Shown here one piece after another: positions 32,855 through 41,537 of a DNA stretch of 64,000 nucleotides. A program made the translations under genes and the position numbers. This DNA is from Streptomyces anulatus (lineage in GTDB: Bacteria > Actinomycetota > Actinomycetes > Streptomycetales > Streptomycetaceae): contig NZ_BMVK01000017.1 of NCBI RefSeq assembly GCF_014650675.1, positions 1 to 64,000 of the forward strand, written 5' to 3'. Below the pieces are notes generated by a model. That model did no database searches and was not told where the DNA came from. It was given only the letters and a program-made list of their open reading frames with translations. Each line of letters begins with the position of its first letter. Position 1 is the stretch's first letter.

Positions 32855-32967
32855 TTACGGGCCCGGCGCCGGTTCACCGCCGCCGGGCCCGTGCATGCCG
32901 GGGAGACCGCCCGGTGAACCCGCCCGACACCCCCTGACCGCACGGCCCCCGGGAGAGAAGGACCCCC

Positions 32968-35900
32968 ATGAACTGCTCCTCGTGCCAGCAGGACCTGCCG
33001 CCGACGGCCCGGTTCTGTTCGTCCTGCGGGACGCCGTGCGCGACCACCGGGACCGCCGGGGCCGGACCCGCCCCGGCCGCACCCGCCGGTGACGAACGCA
33101 AGCCGGTGACCGTGCTGTTCTGCGATCTCGTCGGGTCCACCGCGCTGTCGGGGGTGCTGGACCCGGAGACGCTGCGCACGGTGACCCTGCGCTACTTCGA
33201 GGCGATGAGCGCCGAGATCGTGGCTCGGGGCGGCACCCCGGAGAAGTTCATCGGGGACGCGGTGATGGCCGTGTTCGGCGTACCGGTGGTCCGTGACGAC
33301 GACGCCCGCCGGGCGCTGGCCGCGGCGCTCGGGATGCGCCGGGCGCTGGCCCGGCTGAACGAGGAGCTGGACGCCACCCTGGGCATCGAGCTGACCACCC
33401 GTATCGGCGTCAACACCGGTCAGGTGGTGGCGGGTTCGGACACGACCGCCCGGCAGGCCCTGGTCTCCGGGGAGACCGTCAACATCGCCGCCCGGCTGGA
33501 GCAGAACGCGGGCCCCGGCGAGATCCTGATCGGCCCGGAAACCCTGCTCGCCGCCGGCCCGACGGTGCGGGCCGAACCCACCGGGCCGCTGCGGCTGAAG
33601 GGCAAGCGGGATAGTGTGGAGGCCCACCGGCTGCTGGCGCTGGGCGCGGACGACCCCGAACTGCTGCGCCGCTTCGACGTCCCCTTCGTCGGCCGCGACG
33701 CCGAACGGCGAGCGCTGGACGCCGCCCTGGAGCGGGCCGCCCGCGGCGACGGGGCCGGGCTGCTGCGGGTCACCGGGGAGGCGGGCATCGGCAAGACCCG
33801 GCTGGTACGGGAGTGGCTGGCGCTGCGGTCGGCGTCCGGGGCGCTGGTGTACGGCGCGGGGCGGTGCCGCAGTTACGGGGACCACGGCACGCTCGCCCCG
33901 CTGGCCGACGCGGTGCGTTCGCTGGTGGCGGCCGGGAGCGCGCCCACGCCCGGACGCGGGTCCGGGCCTGCGGACGGGCCTGCGGACGACGTGAAGGACG
34001 CGGCCGGCGGTCTCGCGGTCGACGACGCGATGGCCCTGCTGTCCGGGGGTCTGCTGCGCGACGGTACGCCGAACGCGCCCTTCGAGGACATGTGCGCGGC
34101 CCTGACGGCGGTCCTGGAGCGGGCCGCCCTGGTCCGCCCGGTCGTCCTGGTGCTGGACGACTGGCACGCGGCGGCCCCGCTGCTGGTCCGCACGGTGCGC
34201 CGACTGGCGGACGGCTCGGGGTGCGCGGGGGTGCTGCTGCTCTGCGCCGGGCGGCCGGACGGGCCGGACGAGGGGGACGGGCCCATCGGCGGTGACGAGC
34301 CCGTCGGTGGTGCGGGGCAACTCCAGCTCACCGGCCTGCCGCCCGATGAGGCGGCGCGGCTGGCGGCCGGTCTCGCCGGTCCGGACAGCGGGCCCGCCCC
34401 GGTGGACGACCGGCTCCTGGCGCGGGCCGGGGGCAATCCGCTCTACCTGGAACAGCTCCTGGTCGGCGACCGGGCGGACCCGGCGGCCGCCTCCCGTCCG
34501 GGGGAACCCGCCGCCGAGGAGGATCTGCCGCCCACGCTCCAGGCCCTGCTGGGTGCGCGCATCGGGGCCCTGGCCAGGGCGGAGCGCGGAGTGGTGGACC
34601 TGGCCGCGGTGATCGGCCGGGAGTTCACCGCGCCGGAACTGGTCCGGCTGGAGCTGTCCGTACGGGCCGGGGAGGGCCACGACGCCGGGCAGCTCGCCGG
34701 GGCGACCGGGGCGGCCGGGGCGGCCCCGGAGCACCGGCGGTACGTCGAGGAGGCGTTGGCGGTGCTGGGCCGTCGCCGTCTGGTGGAGTCGGGGCCGTCG
34801 GACGGCCGGGAGGCGGCGGCGTACCGGTTCAGCAGCGGACTGGTGCACGAGGTCGCGTACGCGTCGCTGTCCAAGCGGGCCAAGGCGGAACGCCATGCCT
34901 GGGCGGCGGAGCTGCCCAGCGTGCTGCGGAGCGGCGACGGCGCGGTCGGCGGTCATCTGGAGCGCGCCTACCGCTACCGCGCGGAGTTGGGCCTGCTGGA
35001 CGATCCGGCCCGGCGGCTGCGCGAACGGGCCGCCGCCGCGCTGGGCCGGGCCGGGGCGCAGGCCGCCGCCCGGTCCGACCTGCACTGGGCGCACGGCCTG
35101 CTGGAGCGGGCGGTGGACCTGTGCCCCGGGGATCCGGCGGCGACGCGGCGGCTCGGCGAGGTACGGGTGGCGCTGGGCCGCACCGGGGAGGGGGCCGAAC
35201 TGCTGCGCCGGGTACGGGACTCGGGGGCCGACGCGGTGGAGGCCGCGCATGCCCGCCTCGCGCTCGCGGTGCTGGATCCGGGCGGCCCGGGGCCCGGCCC
35301 CGCCGCCGTGGCCCGGGCCGTGCTCCCGGTGTTCGAAGCGGCCGGGGACTCGACCGGCCGGGCGCGGGCCCATCTGCGGCTCGCCCAGCAGTTCCAGCGG
35401 TCCGGGCGGCACGAGGAGGCGGAGCGGGACCAGGCGCGGGCCCTGGAGCACGCGGTGCTGGCCGGTGCGGAGCCGGAACGGGCCGGGGCGCTCGGCGCGA
35501 TCGGCGTCTCCCTGTGGCGGGGGCCGGTTCCGGTGCCCGCCGCGGTGATCCGCTGCCGGGCGCTGCTGGCGGCGCACGGGGCGGGCCGGCCCACGGTCCG
35601 GGTCACCCTCAACTGCCCGCTGGCGGTGCTGTACGCGCTCCAGAGCCGGCCCGACGAGGCGTACCACTGCCTGGCCGAGGCGGAACGACTGGCCGGGAAG
35701 CTGGGGTTCGCGGAGGCGGAGGTGTTCCTTCCGGTGTTCCGGGCGACGGTGGAGGCGCTGCTCGGCAACGGCGCGACGGCCCTGGACCTGCTCGGCCGGG
35801 CGGACGCGGCGGCCCGGCGCACGGGTGCGGCCGGGATGCGGACGGCGGTGGCGCTGGACGCGGCCCGGCTGGAGCTGGACGCGGGCCGGGAGGACCGGGC

Positions 35901-36258
35901 GGCCGCCCGGCTGGCGGGCGTCGGCGACACATCGGGGCTGAGCCGGGCGGACGCGGTGGATCTGGCGGGGCTGCGGGCCCGGCTGGCGGTGCGGGACCGC
36001 CCGCAGGAGGCGGCGGAACACGCGGACCGGGCGGTCCGGGCCTCGCTGCTCACGGACTCCCCGCTGGTGCAGGCGACGGCCGAGCTGGACCGGGCGCAGG
36101 CACTCGCCGCCCTGGGCCGGTGGCCGGAGGCCGGGGTCTCGGCCCGGTCGGCCGGGGCGCACTTCACGGGCAAGGGGCATCTGCCGGGGGTGCGCCGGGT
36201 CTCCGGCTTCCTCGCGAATCCGCCCCGGCCCATGGCCACGACGAGGGAGAGGAGCTGA
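32968..36258 (+). CDS. Class III nucleotide cyclase fused to AAA ATPase
   Basis: 1096 residues. Residues 3-20 form a zinc ribbon (Cys 3, 6, 17, 20). About 45-215 is a class III cyclase domain with metal aspartates in LFCDLVGST and FIGDAVMAV, the lysine of EKFIGD, and Asn/Arg of the transition-state motif VNIAARLEQ; it looks catalytically complete. About 230-500 is an ATPase (Walker A GEAGIGKTR near 272, VVLVLDDWH). The rest is a helical TPR-like region. Such proteins are signalling ATPases related to LAL regulators but lack a DNA-binding domain. It precedes a protease gene by 3 bases. Its target is unknown; cAMP production is inferred. Confidence 0.88.
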   Translation: MNCSSCQQDLPPTARFCSSCGTPCATTGTAGAGPAPAAPAGDERKPVTVLFCDLVGSTALSGVLDPETLRTVTLRYFEAMSAEIVARGGTPEKFIGDAVMAVFGVPVVRDDDARRALAAALGMRRALARLNEELDATLGIELTTRIGVNTGQVVAGSDTTARQALVSGETVNIAARLEQNAGPGEILIGPETLLAAGPTVRAEPTGPLRLKGKRDSVEAHRLLALGADDPELLRRFDVPFVGRDAERRALDAALERAARGDGAGLLRVTGEAGIGKTRLVREWLALRSASGALVYGAGRCRSYGDHGTLAPLADAVRSLVAAGSAPTPGRGSGPADGPADDVKDAAGGLAVDDAMALLSGGLLRDGTPNAPFEDMCAALTAVLERAALVRPVVLVLDDWHAAAPLLVRTVRRLADGSGCAGVLLLCAGRPDGPDEGDGPIGGDEPVGGAGQLQLTGLPPDEAARLAAGLAGPDSGPAPVDDRLLARAGGNPLYLEQLLVGDRADPAAASRPGEPAAEEDLPPTLQALLGARIGALARAERGVVDLAAVIGREFTAPELVRLELSVRAGEGHDAGQLAGATGAAGAAPEHRRYVEEALAVLGRRRLVESGPSDGREAAAYRFSSGLVHEVAYASLSKRAKAERHAWAAELPSVLRSGDGAVGGHLERAYRYRAELGLLDDPARRLRERAAAALGRAGAQAAARSDLHWAHGLLERAVDLCPGDPAATRRLGEVRVALGRTGEGAELLRRVRDSGADAVEAAHARLALAVLDPGGPGPGPAAVARAVLPVFEAAGDSTGRARAHLRLAQQFQRSGRHEEAERDQARALEHAVLAGAEPERAGALGAIGVSLWRGPVPVPAAVIRCRALLAAHGAGRPTVRVTLNCPLAVLYALQSRPDEAYHCLAEAERLAGKLGFAEAEVFLPVFRATVEALLGNGATALDLLGRADAAARRTGAAGMRTAVALDAARLELDAGREDRAAARLAGVGDTSGLSRADAVDLAGLRARLAVRDRPQEAAEHADRAVRASLLTDSPLVQATAELDRAQALAALGRWPEAGVSARSAGAHFTGKGHLPGVRRVSGFLANPPRPMATTRERS

Positions 36259-36261
36259 CCG

Positions 36262-37188
36262 ATGACGACCACGGAACCGGAACGGACGGGGCCGGGAGAG
36301 CCGCGACCGGCCCCGGGGGCACGCAGGGCCCCGGGGCAGGGGCTGACCTGGAGTCTGCGCGGGCGCGGCCCGGAGGACGTACCGGTGCTGGCGGACCCCG
36401 GGCCACCGCTCGGCCGCCCCGCCGGGCCCGCCACCGGGCGCGGCGTACGGGTGTGCGTGGTGGATTCGGGTGTGGAGCGGGACCATCCGCTGATCGGCCC
36501 GCTGGCCGGTTCCTGGGTGGTCGTCAAGGACGCGGAGAGCGGGGAGATCACGGTCGAGCCGACGACCACCGGGGACACCTGCGGGCACGGCACCGCGTGT
36601 GCGGGCATCGTCCGCCGGACCGCCCCGGAGTGCGAGATCCACAGTGTGCGGGTGCTCGGTGAGCGGTTCTCCGGCACCGGCGACGTCCTGATGGCCGGGC
36701 TGCGCTGGGCGGTGGAGCAGGGCTTCGACGTGATCAACCTCAGCCTGTCGACCACCCGCACCCGGTTCGCGCAGGAGCTGCACAGCCTGGCCGACAGCGC
36801 CTACTTCGCCCGTACGGTGATCGTCGCCTCGGCCCACAACACCCCGGTGGAGAGCTTTCCGTGGCGGTTCGCCTCGGTGATCTCGGTCGGCAGCCATCAG
36901 GAGGACGACCCCGAACTGCACCTGTACAACCCGGATCCCCCGGTGGAGTTCTTCGGTCCCGGCCAGAACGTGACCGTGCCGTGGCTGGGCGGCCGGACGA
37001 TCCGCACCACGGGGAACAGCTTCGCCACGCCGTACGTCGCCGGGCTCTGCGCCCGCGTCCTGTCCGCGCATCCCCGGATGACGGCCTTCCAGCTCAAGAA
37101 CGCCCTCTATCTGTCCGCGGCCAATGTGCGCCACGCGCCGCGTCCTTCCACTGCGGCAGGAGATATCCGTGATGACTCAGAGAACTGA
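36262..37188 (+). CDS. Cytoplasmic S8 (subtilisin-like) serine peptidase
   Basis: 308 residues. The catalytic triad is complete: Asp 68 (CVVDSGVE), His 109 (GHGTACAG) and Ser 253 (GNSFATPYVAG), with oxyanion Asn 193 (VASAHN). There is no signal peptide or propeptide; residues 1-60 are a Pro/Gly-rich segment. An intracellular subtilisin in a RiPP-like operon suggests leader cleavage, as for PatA/PatG-type proteases, though a signalling protease is also possible. It starts 3 bases after the cyclase stop and overlaps the GAF gene start by 17 bases. Confidence 0.9.
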   Translation: MTTTEPERTGPGEPRPAPGARRAPGQGLTWSLRGRGPEDVPVLADPGPPLGRPAGPATGRGVRVCVVDSGVERDHPLIGPLAGSWVVVKDAESGEITVEPTTTGDTCGHGTACAGIVRRTAPECEIHSVRVLGERFSGTGDVLMAGLRWAVEQGFDVINLSLSTTRTRFAQELHSLADSAYFARTVIVASAHNTPVESFPWRFASVISVGSHQEDDPELHLYNPDPPVEFFGPGQNVTVPWLGGRTIRTTGNSFATPYVAGLCARVLSAHPRMTAFQLKNALYLSAANVRHAPRPSTAAGDIRDDSEN

Positions 37189-37792
37189 TTCCGCCCCGTC
37201 CCTCTCCCCCGCCGCCGCCCCGGACGCCGACGCGCCGCGCAGCGAGCTGCTCCAGTCCGTCGTCGATGTGGCCCGCGCCATCTTCGGGGCCGAGGCAAGT
37301 TCGGTCTTCCTCCTCGACGAGGAGGCGGACGAGCTGGTCTTCCAGGCCGTGTCCGGGCAGGGCGAGGAGTTCCTCGTGGGCCGCCGGTTCCCGGCCGGCC
37401 GCGGGATCGCCGGGTGGGTGGCGACCTCCGGCGAACCGATGGTGGTGGACGACCTGAGCGCCGATCCGGCCTTCGACCGCTCGCTGGCCGAGTCGACCGC
37501 GTACGTGCCGAACTCCCTGATGGCGGCCCCGCTCATCAGCGACTCCCGGATCCTCGGCGTGCTGGAGGTACTGGACCCCTCCCCGCAGGCCCGGTCGGGC
37601 GTCCGGGAGCTGGACCTGCTCGCGATGTTCGCCCGGCAGGCCGCCGCCGCCCTGCGGGTGATCACCCCGGAGCGGGTGCGGGAGGCCGAGCAGCGCGCGG
37701 CGTCCGGCGCGGGCCTGCTGGAGGGTGCGCGGCGCGAGGACGCGCTGAAGCTGCTGGGTAGCCTGGAGCGACTGCTGCGGGGAACCGGCTGA
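37172..37792 (+). CDS. GAF domain protein
   Basis: 206 residues, a single GAF domain (about residues 25-170: ELLQSVVDVARAIFGAEASS, FPAGRGIAGWVATSGEP, NSLMAAPLISDSRILGVLEV) followed by a short helical tail. GAF domains bind small ligands or cyclic nucleotides, so a link to the upstream cyclase is attractive but unproven. No output domain is present, so it would act by binding a partner. It overlaps the protease gene; AGGAG lies 9-10 bases before ATG 37172. Last gene of the operon. Confidence 0.85.
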   Translation: MTQRTDSAPSLSPAAAPDADAPRSELLQSVVDVARAIFGAEASSVFLLDEEADELVFQAVSGQGEEFLVGRRFPAGRGIAGWVATSGEPMVVDDLSADPAFDRSLAESTAYVPNSLMAAPLISDSRILGVLEVLDPSPQARSGVRELDLLAMFARQAAAALRVITPERVREAEQRAASGAGLLEGARREDALKLLGSLERLLRGTG

Positions 37793-37868
37793 GGAGGCCG
37801 GCGTCCGGGAGTGACCACCGGCCCGGCGGGCAGGAGCGGGGCGACGGCACTAGGGAAGGACACGCACG

Positions 37869-38657
37869 ATGAAGCTCGCATTCTCCACCCTCGGGGTGCC
37901 GGGAACGCCGGTCTCCGAGGTCGTCCGGCTCGCGGCCGCGAACGGCTACCGAGGGGTGGAGCTGCGCGTCCACCCCGAGGAGCCGGTGCACCTGGGGCTC
38001 TCGTCGCTGGAACGGGCCGATGTGGTCGAGGAGTTCAAGGCCGGCGGGGTGGAGATCCTGGCTCTCGCCGGGTATGTGAGGGCGGCTGCCGAGGGGGACG
38101 ACGAACCGGTCCTGGCGGAGCTGTCCGAACTGGTGAAGCTGGCCCGGGACCTGGGCGCGTCCTACGTCCGGGTCTTCCCCGGCGGCGGCGACCAGGAGCA
38201 GGCGGAGGCCGACGCGACGGCCGCCCGACGGCTCGGAGCGGCCGCACCGGCCGCCGCCGACATGGGCGTGAGCATCCTGCTGGAGACCCATGACTCGCAC
38301 CGGGCGGGCCTCGACGCAGCCCGGGTGGTCGCCGCGGTCGGGCATCCCCGGGTCGGCGCGATCTGGGATGTGCTGCACACCTGGCTCGCCGGTGAGGAGC
38401 CGGCCGCCAGCCGTGCGGTGCTCGCCCCGCACCTGGGATACGTCCAGGTGAAGGACGTCGCGTCGGCGGACGACCTCACGCCGGTGGCGCTGGGCTCCGG
38501 GGTGGTTCCGCTGGCGGACTGCCTGGACGGGCTCGATCCGGATACGTGGGTGTGCTGGGAGTACGAGAAGCGCTGGCACCCGGGGGCGCCGGAGCTGCCG
38601 GGTCTGCTGGGCGCGGGGCGCGAGCACCTGCTGCGGCTCGGGGCGCCGAAGCAGTAG
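37869..38657 (+). CDS. Sugar phosphate isomerase/epimerase
   Basis: 262-residue TIM barrel of the AP-endonuclease-2 / xylose-isomerase-like family. It begins MKLAFSTLGVPG and shows metal-site strands ILLETHDSH, AIWDVLHTW and GYVQVKDVAS, with VCWEYEKRWHP at the end. It starts 76 bases after the GAF gene with its own ribosome site and ends at a T-rich terminator, so it is probably a separate unit. It is unlike the operonic isomerase at 11734-12570. Substrate unknown. Confidence 0.87.
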   Translation: MKLAFSTLGVPGTPVSEVVRLAAANGYRGVELRVHPEEPVHLGLSSLERADVVEEFKAGGVEILALAGYVRAAAEGDDEPVLAELSELVKLARDLGASYVRVFPGGGDQEQAEADATAARRLGAAAPAAADMGVSILLETHDSHRAGLDAARVVAAVGHPRVGAIWDVLHTWLAGEEPAASRAVLAPHLGYVQVKDVASADDLTPVALGSGVVPLADCLDGLDPDTWVCWEYEKRWHPGAPELPGLLGAGREHLLRLGAPKQ

Positions 38658-38675
38658 CGGCGGGGCGGTACGGGG

Positions 38676-38713
38676 GCGCGGGGACCGGTGCGAGGCGGTG
38701 TCCCCGCGCTTTT
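38676..38713 (+). terminator. Rho-independent terminator after the isomerase
   Basis: GCGCGGGGAC (38676-38685) pairs perfectly with GTCCCCGCGC (38700-38709) and is followed by TTTT (38710-38713), a textbook intrinsic terminator and the only one here with a clear T-run. Confidence 0.88.
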
Positions 38714-38796
38714 CCGCGTCCGGGCGAGGCCGTGTGCCGGTGCGCTTCCGCCTTCCCCCGTTCGCGTGCGGGGCGTGACGCGGGCGGCCCACCCTC

Positions 38797-38847
38797 TTGA
38801 CCGGAAGTTATTTTCCCTATAAGCGTACTCACTTGAAAGTTTCTTTC
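38797..38847 (+). promoter_or_regulatory. GH3 promoter with operator-like palindrome
   Basis: Possible -35 TTGACC (38797-38802) and -10 TATAAG (38818-38823), with a short 15-base spacer in an AT-rich patch. A palindrome GAAAGTTTCTTTC (38835-38847) follows at the expected transcript start. GAAA/TTTC palindromes are bound by LacI-type regulators of glycosidase genes in Streptomyces; which protein binds here is unknown. Confidence 0.45.
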
Positions 38848-38866
38848 ACCCCAGGAAGGAGCTCAC

Positions 38867-40699
38867 GTGCCCCACCGCACCTCAAGACGCACCCTTCTCA
38901 CCGCCACCGCGGCCGCCACGGCGGCGGCGGCCACCGGCGTCCTCGCCGTCCCCTCCACCGCGTCCGCGGACTCCACGAACACCTCCACCGACCGCCGGCT
39001 GCGACGGATCATCGCCGGGATGAGCCTGGAGGAGAAGGTCGGCCAGCTCTTCGTGATGCGGGTCTACGGGCACTCCGCCACCGACCCCGACCAGGCCGAC
39101 ATCGACGCGAACCTCAAGGAGATCGGGGTCCGTACGGCCGCCGAGTTGATCTCCACGTACCACGTCGGCGGCATCATCTACTTCACCTGGGCGCACAACA
39201 CCCGCGACCCGTACCAGATCGCCGAGCTCTCCAACGGCCTCCAGCGCGCGGCCCTCGCCGGGCGTTCCCGGCTGCCGCTGCTCGTCTCCACCGACCAGGA
39301 GCACGGCATCGTCTGCCGGGTCGGCGAACCCGCCACGCTGCTCCCGGGCGCGATGGCCCTGGGCGCGGGCGGCTCGCGCTCCGACACCCGCCGGGCGGCC
39401 TGGATCGCGGGCGCCGAACTGGCCGCGCTCGGCGTCAACCAGAACTACGCGCCGGACGCCGACGTCAACGTCAACCCGGCCAACCCGGTCATCGGCGTGC
39501 GGTCCTTCGGCTCCGACCCCGCCTCGGTCGCCGCCCTGGTCGCGGAGCAGGTGAAGGGCTATCAGGGCGCGGGCATCGCGTCGACCGCCAAGCACTTCCC
39601 CGGCCACGGCGACACCAGCACCGACAGCCACACCGGGCTGCCCGTCATCAACCACACCCGCGCGCAGTGGGAGGAGCTGGACGCCCCGCCGTTCCGCGCC
39701 GCGATCCGGGCCCGTATCGACTCGATCATGACCGCGCACATCGTGGTCCCCGCACTCGACCCGTCCGAGGACCCGGCCACGCTCTCCCGGCCGATCCTCA
39801 CCGGCATCCTCCGCGAGGAGCTGGGCTACGACGGGGTGGTGGTCACCGACTCGCTCGGCATGGAGGGCGTGCGCACGAAGTACGGCGACGACCGCGTGCC
39901 GGTCCTCGCCCTGCTGGCGGGCGTGGACCAGCTGCTGAACCCGCCGAACCTCTCCGTCGCCTGGAACGCCGTGCTGGAGGCGGTGCGGGGCGGCGAGATC
40001 AGCGAGGCGCGCGTCGATGAATCGATCCTGCGGATCCTGCGGCTGAAGAGCCGTCTGGGCCTGTTCCGGGACCCGTTCGTCAGCCGGCGGGGCGTCGAAC
40101 GGACGGTCGGCAGCCGCGCCCACCGGGCCGCCGCCGACCGGATCGCCGAGCGCACGACGACCCTGCTCGCCGACCCGGGCTCGCTGCTGCCGCTCTCCCG
40201 CCGCAGCCACCGCAACCTGCTGGTGGTGGGAGCCGATCCGGCCTCCCCCTCCGGGACGACGGGCCCGCCGACCAGCACCCTCGCGAACGCCTTCGGTGAA
40301 CTGGGCTTCACCGCGAGGGCGTTGTCCACCGGTACGGCTCCGAACCAGGCGAAGATCGCCGAAGCGGTCGCCGCCGCCGAGGGCAGGGACGCGGTGGTCG
40401 TGGCGACGTACAACGTCACGGCGACCAGCTCGCAGCGCACCCTGGTCACGGCCCTCGTGGCGACCGGCGTCCCGGTGGTCACCGTCGCCGTCCGCAACCC
40501 GTACGACGTCGCCCATCTCACCGGGACCGGAGTCGCCGCGAGCCTCGCCGCGTACTCCTGGACCGACGTCGAACTGCGCGCCGCCGCCCGGGTGATCGCG
40601 GGCCACGCCGATCCGGAGGGCACCCTCCCGGTCCCGGTGCAGCGCGCGGACGACCCGACGCAGGTGCTGTATCCGGTGGGCCACGGACTGTCGTACTAG
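38867..40699 (+). CDS. Secreted GH3 beta-N-acetylhexosaminidase-like enzyme
   Basis: 610 residues. A Tat signal (TSRRTLLTATAAATAAAATG, cleavage after ASA near 36) sends the folded enzyme out of the cell. The GH3 domain has the NagZ-type signature KHFPGHGDT...DSH (near 242), which carries the His/Asp acid-base dyad, and the nucleophile Asp in VVTDSLGMEGV (near 327). Residues about 415-610 are the GH3 C-terminal domain. The NagZ-type loop points to release of GlcNAc from chitin or muropeptides. The GTG at 38867 is preceded by AGGAAGGAG. Monocistronic, ending at a strong hairpin. Confidence 0.92.
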   Translation: MPHRTSRRTLLTATAAATAAAATGVLAVPSTASADSTNTSTDRRLRRIIAGMSLEEKVGQLFVMRVYGHSATDPDQADIDANLKEIGVRTAAELISTYHVGGIIYFTWAHNTRDPYQIAELSNGLQRAALAGRSRLPLLVSTDQEHGIVCRVGEPATLLPGAMALGAGGSRSDTRRAAWIAGAELAALGVNQNYAPDADVNVNPANPVIGVRSFGSDPASVAALVAEQVKGYQGAGIASTAKHFPGHGDTSTDSHTGLPVINHTRAQWEELDAPPFRAAIRARIDSIMTAHIVVPALDPSEDPATLSRPILTGILREELGYDGVVVTDSLGMEGVRTKYGDDRVPVLALLAGVDQLLNPPNLSVAWNAVLEAVRGGEISEARVDESILRILRLKSRLGLFRDPFVSRRGVERTVGSRAHRAAADRIAERTTTLLADPGSLLPLSRRSHRNLLVVGADPASPSGTTGPPTSTLANAFGELGFTARALSTGTAPNQAKIAEAVAAAEGRDAVVVATYNVTATSSQRTLVTALVATGVPVVTVAVRNPYDVAHLTGTGVAASLAAYSWTDVELRAAARVIAGHADPEGTLPVPVQRADDPTQVLYPVGHGLSY

Positions 40700-40759
40700 C
40701 CCTACGGCGGCCGGACGGCCCCGCCCTCCGGCCGAGGACGCAAAGCACCCCGCGCACCT

Positions 40760-40788
40760 GGCGTGGCCCCGCTCCGGCGGGCCACGCC
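40760..40788 (+). terminator. Terminator after the GH3 gene
   Basis: GGCGTGGCCC (40760-40769) and GGGCCACGCC (40779-40788) form a perfect 10-base stem with a 9-base loop, 60 bases after the GH3 stop. Confidence 0.8.
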
Positions 40789-40825
40789 GGGTGTACGTCT
40801 GTACGGACGTATCGGGGGTTTCTTC

Positions 40826-41485
40826 ATGGATGAGCACACTTCCCCGGGGGGCCGGGCCCGGGTCCGGGGCGCGGTCGGGGTCGCGGTCCTGGCCGTGGTC
40901 CTGCCGGTCGCCGCGCTCCTGCTGACGGCCTGCCGGATCCCGGACGGGACGGTCACCGACGACCGGGGGCCCGCGCCTGTCCCCGCCTCGCCCGGCCCGT
41001 CAGCGTACGGGGTGGTGTTCCTCGGCCCCGGCGACTGCAGTTCGCGGGGCCCGGAGATCCGGGAGGTGTTCTGCCGCAGCGAGAAGGCCGCGGCCACCGT
41101 GCTCGCCCGGCACCTGGGCACCCCGTCGTCGGGACCGCCCTGCCCGGACGCCACGGACTTCGTCCTGCATGTCTCGGAGACGGGCACCGGGGCCCGTTCC
41201 CGGCTCACCACCGGCTACGCCTGCATGCGGAATCTGGAGCCCCCGCATCCGGGCGACCCGGGGCAGGGAGGCGGCCCGCTGACCGTGGTCGGGGACTGTG
41301 TCACGGCCTCCCGCGCGGGCGAGGTCACGGAGACCGCCTGCGCGGACACGGGCGGCCGTGCCCCGCGCTACCGGGTGGAGTCGGCGGTGCGGCAGCGGGC
41401 GCAGTGCCCCGGCGCCACGGACCTGTTCGTCGCCCTGGGCGGGGACAGGCCGGTGGGCTGCGCCCGCCGGTCACCTGGAGAGTGA
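40826..41485 (+). CDS. Putative lipoprotein, cysteine-rich
   Basis: 219 residues. The N-terminus has a short charged stretch, a hydrophobic helix and lipobox LLTAC (Cys near 35), so it is likely lipid-anchored outside the membrane. The mature part contains about eight further cysteines in pairs (GDCSSRG...VFCRSE, GPPCPDA...YACMRN, GDCVTAS...TACADT, AQCPGAT...GCARR) suggesting several disulfides in a repeated small domain. No family recognised. Convergent with the peptidase gene downstream. Confidence 0.78.
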   Translation: MDEHTSPGGRARVRGAVGVAVLAVVLPVAALLLTACRIPDGTVTDDRGPAPVPASPGPSAYGVVFLGPGDCSSRGPEIREVFCRSEKAAATVLARHLGTPSSGPPCPDATDFVLHVSETGTGARSRLTTGYACMRNLEPPHPGDPGQGGGPLTVVGDCVTASRAGEVTETACADTGGRAPRYRVESAVRQRAQCPGATDLFVALGGDRPVGCARRSPGE

Positions 41486-41537
41486 CCGGAGGAGGCAGCC
41501 CACCGGGGACGGCCGCGAGGAGAAAAGCGTGGCCGCG

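Noticed and set aside
32815..37134. 1439-codon minus-strand frame
   Set aside because: Antisense to the cyclase and subtilisin genes, caused by high GC at third positions.
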